A stretch of 64,000 nt of DNA from Pseudomonas muyukensis (lineage in GTDB: Bacteria; Pseudomonadota; Gammaproteobacteria; Pseudomonadales; Pseudomonadaceae): the NCBI RefSeq assembly GCF_019139535.1, contig NZ_CP077073.1:385501-449500 (forward strand), in the 5' to 3' direction. Both the position numbers and the translations under genes were made by a program. Below the pieces are notes generated by a model. That model had not been told where the DNA came from and did no database searches. It saw only the letters and a list, made by a program, of their open reading frames with translations. Shown here piece by piece: positions 1 through 8,234 of this stretch. The first letter of the stretch is position 1. Each line of letters starts with the position of its first letter.

Positions 1-1
1 G

Positions 2-427
2 CGTTCGCGCGGCATCGAGCTGACCGCCACCGGCAACGTGGTTGGCAACTGGTACGTGCGCGGCGGCCTCGGTTTGCAGGATGCCACCCTCGTCAAGGAC
101 AACAACGGCCAGGAAGGCAACCGCATCAACGACGTGGCCAAGCGCAACGCCAGCCTGTTCGTGACCTGGAAACCGGAGCTGGGCTGGTACGCCGAGACCG
201 GCCTGACCCTGGTCGGCGACCGCTACGCCGACAACGCCAACACCATCGTGCTGCCGGGCTATGGCCGCTGGGATGCCCTGGCGGGCTACCGCACCCATGA
301 CTGGGATGTACGCGCGGCGCTGAGCAATATCACCGACAAGACCTACTACAGCTCGGCCACCAGTGGCTCGCAGATCCAGGTCGGCGACCCGCGCAGCCTG
401 GTGGTCACGGGCAGCTACACCTTCTGA
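2..427 (+). CDS. TonB-dependent siderophore receptor, C-terminal fragment
   Basis: This is the last 141 residues of an outer-membrane beta-barrel receptor whose start lies left of the window; the frame is open from base 2. Alternating aromatic/polar strands such as GWYAETGLTLVGDRYADN and WDALAGYRTHDWDVRAALSN, then NITDKTYY and a terminal aromatic residue (GSYTF), are typical of the last barrel strands of FpvA/FhuE-type ferric-siderophore receptors. The C-terminal Phe is the usual outer-membrane assembly signal. The family imports Fe(III)-siderophores using TonB-ExbBD energy. The plug and TonB box are outside the window, so the siderophore cannot be named. A duplicated REP block follows the stop codon. 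Confidence 0.88.
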   Translation, partial: RSRGIELTATGNVVGNWYVRGGLGLQDATLVKDNNGQEGNRINDVAKRNASLFVTWKPELGWYAETGLTLVGDRYADNANTIVLPGYGRWDALAGYRTHDWDVRAALSNITDKTYYSSATSGSQIQVGDPRSLVVTGSYTF

Positions 428-429
428 CC

Positions 430-692
430 CGCCCAACCGATCCTGTAGGAGCGGCCTTGCGTCGCGATGGGGCGCGCAGCGGCCCCAGGTTTCAGCGGCG
501 CCGCATGGATCGCCGGGGCCGCTGCGCGGCCCTTTCCGACCGGCCCAACCGATCCTGTAGGAGCGGCCTCGCGTCGCGATGGGGCGCGCAGCGGCCCCAG
601 GTTTCAGCTACGCCGCATCGATCGCCGGGGCCGCTTTGCGGCCCTTTCCGACCGGTCCGGCGCCCCGGCAAGGCCGCGCCTAACCCGCGGCT
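430..692. repeat. REP-type palindromes in a 112 bp tandem duplication
   Basis: The stretch starting GCCCAACCGATCCTGTAGGA (about 431) recurs at about 543, so a 112 bp unit is present twice in tandem with about seven mismatches. Each unit holds the P. putida-type REP core TGTAGGAGCGGCC and an inverted half (GGCCCC...GGGGCC). A further inverted half (GGCAAGGCCGCGCCTA) follows near 670-690. It fills the gap after the receptor gene. No coding potential is seen. Confidence 0.85.
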
Positions 693-733
693 CGCGGGTG
701 GTCACAGGGACGCAGGCCTCAGCCCAGAAACGA

Positions 734-764
734 AAACGCCACCGCTTGCGCGGTGGCGTTTTTC
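734..764. terminator. Bidirectional intrinsic terminator
   Basis: A stem AAAACGCCACCGC / GCGGTGGCGTTTT with a short loop has a T-run on the right and an A-run on the left, so it can end transcription from the receptor gene (+) and from the small gene at 787-984 (-). Confidence 0.85.
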
Positions 765-786
765 ATTGCAACGGGATCCTTCCCGG

Positions 787-984
787 TCAGTGCCAGACCG
801 CCAGCAAAGCTTCAAGCTCGGCGTCGCTGATCAGGCCTTGAGGGTATCGCCCGTCCAGCAGGCGTCGTGGGTCGGTCGTCCTGACCCGATTGCTTCCATG
901 GTGTTTCAACCACTGCGCCAACATCTTGAGCGACTGGTGATTCACTGCCAGTGGGCGCAAAGCCGACTCACTTGCTGCATTCAT
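787..984 (-). CDS. Small hypothetical protein (65 aa)
   Basis: A 65-residue soluble protein with no signal peptide or membrane segment that I do not recognise. It has a mixed acidic/basic helix-rich composition and ends in SDAELEALLAVWH; the middle holds LLDGRYPQGLI. The ATG at 984 is preferred over a GTG four codons upstream because an AGGGAG ribosome-binding site lies about 11 nt before it, while it would abut the GTG. It stands alone between two terminators, which supports a real transcription unit. A perfect 10 bp palindrome CTTACGTAAG (1020-1029) lies upstream and could be an operator. No function is assigned. Confidence 0.55.
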   Translation of the reverse strand: MNAASESALRPLAVNHQSLKMLAQWLKHHGSNRVRTTDPRRLLDGRYPQGLISDAELEALLAVWH

Positions 985-1126
985 TTCAACACGCACTCCC
1001 TGGGGCCGTGAGCGGCTAACTTACGTAAGGTTTGTTACAGAAAGGTGTGCCTCTCCTCTCCCTGAAACACACGACAAAGCCAATACAAAAGCTATGCCAT
1101 TAACCCCCGCCAGCAGTCGTCACCGA

Positions 1127-1158
1127 CAAAAAAGCCCGTCGACGGACGGGCTCTTTGC
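1127..1158 (-). terminator. Intrinsic terminator downstream of aguA
   Basis: An inverted repeat AGCCCGT / ACGGGCT is followed, in the minus direction, by TTTTTT (A-run at 1128-1133). It lies about 12 bp beyond the aguA stop codon. Confidence 0.8.
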
Positions 1159-1169
1159 CACCAGGCAGA

Positions 1170-2276
1170 TCAGCGCTTGAACGGTGCCGGTTGCTGCTGG
1201 GTGAGGCAGTGGATATTGCCGCCGCCCAGCAGCAATTCGCGCCCTGGGATCATCACCACTTCGTGGTCCGGGAACACCTTGGCCAGGATCGCTCTGGCCT
1301 GGGCATCGGCCGGGTCATCGAAGCTCGGGGCGATGATGCCGCCGTTGACGATAAGGAAGTTCACATAGGAACCGGCCAGGCGCACCGACGGGTCACGCGC
1401 CTGGCTGCCGAGCACCTGGTCGACGCCGGCACACTCTTCGGCCGTGGCGAACAGCGGGCCGGGAATCGGCATCTTGTGCACCACGAATTCGCGGCCCTTG
1501 GCGTCGCGGCTGTTTTTCAGCACGTCATAGGCGGCGTGGCAGCGTGCATGGTTGGGGTCCTGGGGATCATCGGTCCAGGCCAGTAACACTTCGCCGGGGC
1601 TTACGTAACAGCAGAAGTTGTCGACGTGGCCGTCGGTCTCGTCGTTGTACAGGCCGTCGGGCAGCCAGACGATGGTCTGCACCGCCAGGTGCTCGCGCAG
1701 GATCTCCTCGATCTGCTCGCGGTTCAGGTGCGGGTTGCGATTGCGGTTGAGCAGGCACTCCTCGGTGGTGATCAGGGTGCCTTCGCCGTCGACATGGATC
1801 GAACCGCCCTCGAGTACGAAACCTTCGGTGTGGTAGCGCTGCACGCGCTCCATCTCCATGACCTTGGCCGCCAGCTCTTCATCGCGGTTCCACGGTGCAT
1901 ACAGGCCGCCGTCGAAGCCGCCCCAGGCGTTGAAGCCCCAGTCCACGCCGCGCACTTCACCCTGGTCGTTGATCACGAAGGTCGGGCCGGTGTCGCGCAC
2001 CCAGGCGTCATCGTTGCTGATCTCGACCACACGGATGTTGGGCAGCTCGAGCTGGCGCCGGGCGTTCTCGTACTGGCCGGCGGAAACCGCCACGGTCACC
2101 GGCTCGAAGCGGGCGATAGCCTTGGCCAGGGTGACATGCGCGGCCTGCGCAGGCTTGCCGCCCAGGCGCCAGTTGTCCGGGCGCTCCGGCCAGACCATCC
2201 ACACCTGGGTCTGCGGGGCCCACTCGGCGGGCATGTGGAAACCATCGGCACGGGGGGTCGAGTTGAGGGTCTTCAT
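1170..2276 (-). CDS. aguA: Agmatine deiminase
   Basis: A 368-residue cytoplasmic enzyme of the PAD_porph/AguA family, which hydrolyses agmatine to N-carbamoylputrescine plus ammonia in the arginine decarboxylase route to putrescine. Features visible are the N-terminal [13 protein letters not shown] and [22 protein letters not shown], and the catalytic Cys in [13 protein letters not shown] near the C-terminus. The length matches the family. The start at 2276 follows a good AGAGG site; a longer in-frame extension (to 2426) runs through the AT-rich promoter and is rejected. N-carbamoylputrescine amidase (aguB) is not in the window. The polyamine genes at 33-44 kb act on its downstream product. 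Confidence 0.95.
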   Translation of the reverse strand: MKTLNSTPRADGFHMPAEWAPQTQVWMVWPERPDNWRLGGKPAQAAHVTLAKAIARFEPVTVAVSAGQYENARRQLELPNIRVVEISNDDAWVRDTGPTFVINDQGEVRGVDWGFNAWGGFDGGLYAPWNRDEELAAKVMEMERVQRYHTEGFVLEGGSIHVDGEGTLITTEECLLNRNRNPHLNREQIEEILREHLAVQTIVWLPDGLYNDETDGHVDNFCCYVSPGEVLLAWTDDPQDPNHARCHAAYDVLKNSRDAKGREFVVHKMPIPGPLFATAEECAGVDQVLGSQARDPSVRLAGSYVNFLIVNGGIIAPSFDDPADAQARAILAKVFPDHEVVMIPGRELLLGGGNIHCLTQQQPAPFKR

Positions 2277-2334
2277 GGGTAACCTCTGCGAAGGCCCGGG
2301 GCCAGGGGCGCCAGGTCGGTGAGCGGATAAGGTG

Positions 2335-2400
2335 CAGGCCCGCCAGTATAGGTGGCAGGCTATTGGTCCGATATTACAACCGATAAATATCGACTTTAAA
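2335..2400 (-). promoter_or_regulatory. Putative aguA promoter with CGATA-type palindrome
   Basis: On the minus strand a TATACT -10-like hexamer (plus 2345-2350) lies about 70 bp before the aguA start. Upstream is an AT-rich tract holding the inverted repeat CGATA-AA-TATCG (2381-2392) and another CGATATT nearby. I infer a promoter with a regulator site; the -35 element is poor, which fits activator dependence. Confidence 0.4.
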
Positions 2401-2432
2401 GCGCTTTTTGTAAAATATTTCGCCACGATAAC

Positions 2433-2466
2433 GCCTTCATGACCGATAACAATCGGTCATGAAGGC
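2433..2466 (-). terminator. 15 bp perfect stem-loop after the fusion gene
   Basis: A perfect 15 bp inverted repeat (2433-2447 with 2452-2466, loop AACA on the plus strand) lies 10 bp beyond the stop of the 2477-5377 gene. There is no U-run after it in the minus direction, so it may be a weak or Rho-assisted terminator, a 3'-end stabiliser, or an operator: its inner part CCGATAACAATCGG resembles the CGATA palindrome in the aguA promoter. Confidence 0.6.
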
Positions 2467-2476
2467 TGGCAAAAGG

Positions 2477-5377
2477 TCAAAGCCCTTCGGCGAGGATCCG
2501 CTCCACACTATCGACGAAGTAGTCCACGCTCGCCCGCGTGGTGCACATCGGTGGCTTGATCTTGAGAATGTTCAGGTAGTCGCCGGTCGGCTGCATGAAG
2601 ATCCCCAGATCGCGCAGGCGATCGCACAGGAGCATGGTTTCCTCGGTGGCAGGCTCCAGGGTCTGGCGGTCACGCACCAGTTCCAGCCCCAGGTAGAACC
2701 CCGAGCCATGGGCCGCGCCGGCCAGCGGATAGTTATCGACCAATGCCTGCAGCCGCGCCTTGAAATGGCGCCCCACTTCCCGGGCGTTGTCCCACAGGCC
2801 TTCGTCACGCATCACATCGAGCACCGCGATACCGATACGGCAACTGACCGGGCTGCCGCCGGCGGACGAGAAGAAATAGCCCTCGGCCTCCAGTGCCTCG
2901 GCGATCTCCCGACGGGTGATCACCGCGCCCAGTGGCTGGCCGTTGCCCATGCCCTTGGCCATGGTGATGATGTCGGGCACCACGCCTTGCTCCTCGAAGC
3001 CCCAGAAATACTCGCCCAGGCGTCCGTAACCGACCTGCACCTCGTCGGCGATGCACACGCCGCCGCGCTGGCGCACCTGGGCATAGGCCTGGCGCAGGTA
3101 GCCCGGCGGCAGCGAGATGCCCCCGGCGTTGCCGTAGACCGGCTCGCAGATGATGCCGGCCAATTGGCGACCCCGGGCATCGAGGTCGGCAAGCCTGGCC
3201 TCGACATCGCGCAGGTAGTCGGCGCTGCTGTCGGCTCCGCGGAAACGGCCACGGAAGGTGTTTGGCGCCTCTACCGGGTGCACCCAGTCCGGGCGGGTCT
3301 CCAGGGCTTGTGGGTTGTCGGCGATGGAAGTGGAAATCGCATCGGTGGCCACCGACCAGCCATGGTAGGCCTCCAGCACGCTGAGCAGGTCGCGCCCGCC
3401 GCTGTAGGCCCAGGCCAGGCGGATCGCCAGGTCGTTGGCCTCGGTGCCGCTGTTGACCAGGAACACCCGGTCGAAGCCCGGTGGCGCCAGCGCCAGCAGG
3501 CGCTCGGCAAACTCGGCGATGGCCGCGTAGTGAAACCGCGAGTTGGTGTTGAGCAACGACCACTGCCGGGCCGATTCGGCGACCATGCGCGGATGGCCGT
3601 GGCCCAGCACCGCGACGTTGTTGAGCATGTCCAGGTAGGAGCGGCCCTGCATGTCGATCAGGTAGTTGCGCCAACCGCGCTCGATGTGCGGCGGCTGGGC
3701 GTAATAGTGCTTCTGCGAGCGGGCAAAGCTGGCATCGCGACGGGCCAGCAGGGCCTGGGGGTCGGCCAAGGGTTCGGCGTCGCACGCAAAGCCCAGCAGC
3801 GCCCGTGGCGACGGGCATAGCGCCAGCCAGGCGGCGGCACGCGATGGCGTGGCGAAGAACGGCGGCTGCAGACCTGCCACCCGGCACAGCTGCACGCTGA
3901 GGAAACCACAGGTGGCGCCTAGCGCCTGGCCCTTCGCCAACGCCTGGCCATCGGCCGGCGCCTGCTCCAGGCCATTGAGCCACAGGCTCCAGTGCGCCGT
4001 GCGCAGGCAGCCGCGGCCATCACCGCCACGCTGCCAGATCCCGGCCTCGGGGGCCTGCAAGGCGGTGCCGGGCGGCAGCTTGAGCTCCACCCCCAGGGCA
4101 CAGGTGGCCGGCTCTTCGGGCCGGTCGATATGGGTTTGCGACAACCGGTATTGGCCGTGCAGGCTACAGGCCGGACCGGGCTGGGCCGCGAGCAGGCGCT
4201 GGTCGAAGCCAGGTTGCTCCCAGTTGCCGGCCTCGCAATGCGCGCTGAGCACGCCGAGGTCGACCTGGGTCACCGCGTGCCCGGCCAGGCTCGGCAGCAA
4301 CCGGGCACAATCGGTGAAGTCCACGGCATCTGGGCCACGCCCTGCCGCCTGCAATATCGCCACCTCCATCAACTCGGCAGGCACCGCGCAGGCGGTATCG
4401 AGGATTTGCCACTCGTGGTCGATGTTGTCGCGGATGTACTGGTTGCCGGGGTCGATCGCCAATTGCTGCTCGCTGCTCAGTACCAGTACTGCGGCGCGGT
4501 TCAGGACCAGCGGCCACAATGCCCGCAGTTCGGCGTCTTGTAGCGGGTTGAGCGCCTGGTAGGCGCTGACCGCCGGGAGGATGCGCAGCGGATCGCCCTC
4601 GGCGTGGTGCAGCAAGGCCGCGCAGGTCACCGACAGGTCGGCAACGCGCCAGGTGCGCAGCAGATCGCCGAAGTCGATCACCCCCCGTACTTGCCACTGG
4701 CGCGCCTGGTCACGGCGCCAGACCATGTTGTCATCGGTGATGTCCAGGTGCACCGCCTGGGTCGGCAACTTGTCGAGCAACGGTTGCAGACGTTCCGCGG
4801 CCCTACGTGCAACCTGCTCGACCTGGGCACGGCGCTGGTCATCTCGCGCCGCCGGCAGCAAGTGACCGATCAACGCCTGGGCATGGCGCGGGTCCCATTG
4901 CAGCGTCCGCTCAAGCCCCGGATGGTCGAAGCCGGCCAGCGCCAGGTCGACCTTGGCGCACAACGCGCCCAGCTCGGCGATCACCCGCGACGGCAAGTGC
5001 TTCAGACGCGTCAGCGGCTCGCCGTCGAGGTACTCCAGCAGCCGCACCCGCAATGCCTGGCCCTCGATGTCCAGCGCCAGCAGCCCCTCGCCATTGCTGG
5101 CCGGACGCACGGCCGGGACCGGCAAGCCCTGCCCGCGCAGGTACTCCAGCGCCGCATGCTGGGCCTCCAGCTCCAGCTGGGCGTAGCTGCCGTGGCAGGC
5201 CTTGAGCACATAACGCCCTTGCGCGCAGTCGACCCGCAAGTTCAGGTCCTGCTGGCTGCCCAAGGCCTGCAGGCTGCCCTGCAGATCGTAATGCGCCCGC
5301 AACAAGGCATGGGCCTGGGCCTCGCCAAGCAGAGGGGCAGGCAGGCTGGAGCGCTGGATCAGGGTCGAGAGCGGCAT
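2477..5377 (-). CDS. APH-like kinase / M23-like / class-III aminotransferase-fold fusion protein
   Basis: A 966-residue three-domain protein. Residues about 1-340 are an aminoglycoside/choline-kinase-type phosphotransferase, with the catalytic loop HLDITDDN (about 210-217) and the Mg-binding VIDFGD (about 233-238). Residues about 370-530 look like an M23 (lysostaphin) beta domain. Residues about 548-966 are a class-III PLP enzyme, with NSGTEAND, DEVQVGYGRLGEYFWGFE and the PLP lysine in ITMAKGMGNG (about 808). The C-terminal domain is most like the ethanolamine-phosphate and phosphohydroxylysine phospho-lyases. I infer that the kinase phosphorylates an amino alcohol and the PLP domain eliminates phosphate and ammonia; the substrate is unknown. 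The ATG at 5377 has GAGG 9 nt upstream; a start at 5392 lacks a site. aguA follows on the same strand. Confidence 0.85.
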   Translation of the reverse strand: MPLSTLIQRSSLPAPLLGEAQAHALLRAHYDLQGSLQALGSQQDLNLRVDCAQGRYVLKACHGSYAQLELEAQHAALEYLRGQGLPVPAVRPASNGEGLLALDIEGQALRVRLLEYLDGEPLTRLKHLPSRVIAELGALCAKVDLALAGFDHPGLERTLQWDPRHAQALIGHLLPAARDDQRRAQVEQVARRAAERLQPLLDKLPTQAVHLDITDDNMVWRRDQARQWQVRGVIDFGDLLRTWRVADLSVTCAALLHHAEGDPLRILPAVSAYQALNPLQDAELRALWPLVLNRAAVLVLSSEQQLAIDPGNQYIRDNIDHEWQILDTACAVPAELMEVAILQAAGRGPDAVDFTDCARLLPSLAGHAVTQVDLGVLSAHCEAGNWEQPGFDQRLLAAQPGPACSLHGQYRLSQTHIDRPEEPATCALGVELKLPPGTALQAPEAGIWQRGGDGRGCLRTAHWSLWLNGLEQAPADGQALAKGQALGATCGFLSVQLCRVAGLQPPFFATPSRAAAWLALCPSPRALLGFACDAEPLADPQALLARRDASFARSQKHYYAQPPHIERGWRNYLIDMQGRSYLDMLNNVAVLGHGHPRMVAESARQWSLLNTNSRFHYAAIAEFAERLLALAPPGFDRVFLVNSGTEANDLAIRLAWAYSGGRDLLSVLEAYHGWSVATDAISTSIADNPQALETRPDWVHPVEAPNTFRGRFRGADSSADYLRDVEARLADLDARGRQLAGIICEPVYGNAGGISLPPGYLRQAYAQVRQRGGVCIADEVQVGYGRLGEYFWGFEEQGVVPDIITMAKGMGNGQPLGAVITRREIAEALEAEGYFFSSAGGSPVSCRIGIAVLDVMRDEGLWDNAREVGRHFKARLQALVDNYPLAGAAHGSGFYLGLELVRDRQTLEPATEETMLLCDRLRDLGIFMQPTGDYLNILKIKPPMCTTRASVDYFVDSVERILAEGL

Positions 5378-5526
5378 GCGGGAAAACCTCATTTTTTTGC
5401 TGTATATCGCCATCAGGCCGGCAATTTGGCAAGCAGGCAGCGTACAATCGCAGCTCGTCGCGTGAGTGCGCAGCCCAGCACATTCTCCTTGCCCGCAAAC
5501 CTGTCCGTCGACAAGCTATGGGCCCG

Positions 5527-5700
5527 CTAGCCCGCTAATGTGGTGCTTTGCAACTACGAGCCATGATTCGCGCGTGATTTTTGTGCTCAAGCAAGGCGTC
5601 GCGACGAGTCGTAGCCCAGCTACGGCGAGCAGTGACAACCCAGCATGAGCGCGAAAAAGCACCGCGAATCAGGGTCGTTTTTTGTCAAACACCGCACTAG
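5527..5700. repeat. 174 bp imperfect palindrome bounded by CTAG
   Basis: The left arm (from CTAG at 5527) and right arm (to CTAG at 5700) are imperfect reverse complements over most of their length, including TGATTCGCG / CGCGAATCA and GTGATTTTTG / CGAAAAAGCAC. The centre is a perfect GTAGC-CCA-GCTAC hairpin at 5611-5623. It lies between the divergent fusion gene and rmlB and carries no ORF. With the flanking bases it accounts for the 357 bp gap. A similar CTAG-bounded element lies at 38686-38832. Confidence 0.7.
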
Positions 5701-5734
5701 TTACCGTCATTTTTGAAAGGAAAGGGAATCCGAC

Positions 5735-6817
5735 ATGCGTATTCTCATTACCGGGGGAGCTGGTTTCATCGGCTCGGCACTGGTACGTCACCTGATCAGC
5801 AACACCGAGCATGAAGTGCTCAACCTCGACAAGCTGACCTATGCGGGCAACCTGGAATCCCTTTCCAGCATCGCCAACAACACGCGTTACCAATTCGTCC
5901 AGGCCGATATCGTCGACCAAGCCGCGGTCAGCGACCTGCTCGCCCGCTTCAAGCCGCAGGCCATCATGCACCTGGCCGCGGAGTCGCACGTAGACCGCTC
6001 CATCGACGGCCCGTCCGACTTCATCCAGACCAACATCGTCGGCACCTACAGCCTGCTGGAGGCCGCGCGCGGCTACTGGAACACGCTGGCTGAGGACGAG
6101 CGCCAGGCCTTCCGTTTCCACCATATTTCCACCGACGAGGTGTACGGCGACCTGCACGGCGTCGACGACCTGTTCACCGAGACCACCCCGTACGCCCCCA
6201 GCTCCCCGTACTCGGCGAGCAAGGCGGCCTCGGACCACCTGGTCCGCGCCTGGCACCGCACCTATGGCCTGCCGGTGCTGCTGACCAACTGCTCGAACAA
6301 CTATGGGCCATTCCATTTCCCGGAAAAGCTCATTCCGCTGGTCATCCTCAATGCCCTCGAGGGCAAGCCCCTGCCGGTCTACGGCGATGGCCTGCAAGTG
6401 CGCGACTGGCTGTTCGTCGAAGACCATGCCCGCGCCCTGTTCAAGGTCGTGAGCGAAGGTGAAGTCGGCCAGACCTACAACATCGGTGGCCACAACGAGC
6501 AGAAGAACATCGACGTGGTACGCGGCATCTGCGCATTGCTCGAAGAGCTCGCGCCGCAACACCCCGCCGGTGTCGCCCACTACGCCGACCTGATTACCTT
6601 CGTCAAGGACCGTCCTGGCCACGACCAGCGTTACGCGATCGATGCCAGCAAGATCGAGCACGACCTGGGTTGGGTGCCTGAGGAAACCTTCGAGACTGGC
6701 CTGCGCAAGACCGTGCAGTGGTACCTGGACAACCTCCAATGGTGTCGCCATGTCCAGGATGGCAGCTATCAACGTGAACGACTGGGCAACAACGATTCCA
6801 AGGACTCGATCGCATGA
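5735..6817 (+). CDS. rmlB: dTDP-glucose 4,6-dehydratase
   Basis: A 360-residue short-chain dehydrogenase/reductase that converts dTDP-glucose to dTDP-4-keto-6-deoxyglucose, the second step of dTDP-L-rhamnose synthesis. It shows the NAD-binding [10 protein letters not shown] at the N-terminus, STDEVYGDL, the catalytic [15 protein letters not shown] (Tyr-x3-Lys), and [17 protein letters not shown]. The start follows an AAAGGAAAGGG site. It is first in a four-gene operon and its stop overlaps rmlA by an ATGA. With the element ending at 5700, the promoter must lie in or beside that palindrome. Confidence 0.96.
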   Translation: MRILITGGAGFIGSALVRHLISNTEHEVLNLDKLTYAGNLESLSSIANNTRYQFVQADIVDQAAVSDLLARFKPQAIMHLAAESHVDRSIDGPSDFIQTNIVGTYSLLEAARGYWNTLAEDERQAFRFHHISTDEVYGDLHGVDDLFTETTPYAPSSPYSASKAASDHLVRAWHRTYGLPVLLTNCSNNYGPFHFPEKLIPLVILNALEGKPLPVYGDGLQVRDWLFVEDHARALFKVVSEGEVGQTYNIGGHNEQKNIDVVRGICALLEELAPQHPAGVAHYADLITFVKDRPGHDQRYAIDASKIEHDLGWVPEETFETGLRKTVQWYLDNLQWCRHVQDGSYQRERLGNNDSKDSIA

Positions 6818-7689
6818 CCAAAGGCATCATCCTCGCCGGGGGCTCCGGTACCCGCCTGCACCCGATCACGCTGGCGACCTCCAAACAGCTGCTGCCGATC
6901 TACGACAAACCGATGATCTACTACCCGATCTCGGTACTGATGCTGGCGGGTATCCGCGACATCCTGCTGATCTCCACCCCGCATGATCTGCCTCAGTATC
7001 GCCAGCTGTTCGGCGATGGCAGCCAGTTCGGCATCAACCTCACCTATGCCGAGCAGCCCTCGCCCGATGGCCTGGCCCAGGCCTTCCTGATTGGCGAGCA
7101 GTTCATCGGCGACGACTCGGTCTGCCTGATCCTGGGCGACAACATCTTCCACGGCCAGGGCTTCAGCGAGCAGTTGCAACGTGCGGTCAAGCACCCTAGC
7201 GGCGCCACGGTTTTCGGCTACTGGGTGAACGACCCCGAGCGCTTCGGCGTGGTCGAGTTCGACGACCAAGGCCGCGCGCTGTCGATCGAGGAAAAACCCG
7301 CCAAGCCAAAATCCAGCTATGCGGTGACCGGCCTGTATTTCTACGACAACGATGTCGTGCAGATCGCCAAGGGCATCAAGCCTTCGCCGCGCGGCGAGCT
7401 GGAGATCACCGATGTCAACAACGCCTACCTGGCACGCGGCGACCTGCGCGTGGAGCGCCTGGGCCGCGGCTTCGCCTGGCTTGACACCGGCACCCACGAC
7501 AGCCTGCTGGAAGCGTCCCAGTACGTCCAGGTCATCGAACATCGGCAAGGCCTGAAAGTGGCGTGCCTGGAAGAGATCGCCTATCAGAAGGGCTGGATCA
7601 GCCGCGAGACGTTGCAACACAAGGCTGAAGAGTTGAAAAAGACCGGTTATGGGCAGTACTTGAGCAAGTTGGTTGCAGAGTCGACATGA
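6814..7689 (+). CDS. rmlA: Glucose-1-phosphate thymidylyltransferase
   Basis: A 291-residue nucleotidyltransferase that joins dTTP and glucose-1-phosphate to give dTDP-glucose, the entry step to dTDP-L-rhamnose. The N-terminal [20 protein letters not shown] is the nucleotide-binding signature, followed by [20 protein letters not shown]. Further motifs are [25 protein letters not shown] and [18 protein letters not shown]. It overlaps rmlB and rmlC by 4 bp each, so translation is probably coupled. dTDP-L-rhamnose commonly inhibits this enzyme in the family. Confidence 0.96.
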   Translation: MTKGIILAGGSGTRLHPITLATSKQLLPIYDKPMIYYPISVLMLAGIRDILLISTPHDLPQYRQLFGDGSQFGINLTYAEQPSPDGLAQAFLIGEQFIGDDSVCLILGDNIFHGQGFSEQLQRAVKHPSGATVFGYWVNDPERFGVVEFDDQGRALSIEEKPAKPKSSYAVTGLYFYDNDVVQIAKGIKPSPRGELEITDVNNAYLARGDLRVERLGRGFAWLDTGTHDSLLEASQYVQVIEHRQGLKVACLEEIAYQKGWISRETLQHKAEELKKTGYGQYLSKLVAEST

Positions 7690-8234
7690 ACATCATTGCT
7701 ACTGCCATTGCCGATGTGCTGATCATCGAACCCAAGGTGTTCGGTGACAGCCGCGGTTTTTTCTTCGAAAGCTTCAATGCGCGGGACTTCGCCGAGAAGG
7801 CCGGCTTCGACGCCCACTTCGTGCAGGATAACCATTCCCGCTCGCAACGTGGCGTGTTGCGCGGCCTTCACTACCAAATCGACAACCCGCAGGGCAAGCT
7901 GGTACGCGTCGTTCAAGGTGAAGTGCTGGACGTAGCCGTGGACCTGCGCCGCAGCTCGCCCACCTGCGGCCAGTGGGTGGCCACCCGCCTGTGCGCCAGC
8001 GACCACCGTCAGTTCTGGATCCCGCCAGGGTTTGCCCACGGTTTTCTGGTGTTGAGTGAGTCTGCCGACTTTCTCTACAAAACCACCGACTACTACAACC
8101 CCGGCGCCGAACGTAGCATCCGCTGGGACGACCCGGACCTGAACATCGACTGGCAACTGGGCGGCCTGCAACCGCAGCTCTCGGCCAAGGACCAGACAGC
8201 CGCCCGCTTCAAGGACGCGGAGCTGTTCCCATGA
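7686..8234 (+). CDS. rmlC: dTDP-4-dehydrorhamnose 3,5-epimerase
   Basis: A 182-residue cupin enzyme for the double epimerisation step of dTDP-rhamnose synthesis. Recognisable motifs are [32 protein letters not shown] (with the catalytic His), the G-rich [20 protein letters not shown], and [14 protein letters not shown]. The length is normal for the family. It overlaps its neighbours by ATGA at both ends. It sits third here, whereas P. aeruginosa has the order rmlBDAC. Confidence 0.96.
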   Translation: MNIIATAIADVLIIEPKVFGDSRGFFFESFNARDFAEKAGFDAHFVQDNHSRSQRGVLRGLHYQIDNPQGKLVRVVQGEVLDVAVDLRRSSPTCGQWVATRLCASDHRQFWIPPGFAHGFLVLSESADFLYKTTDYYNPGAERSIRWDDPDLNIDWQLGGLQPQLSAKDQTAARFKDAELFP

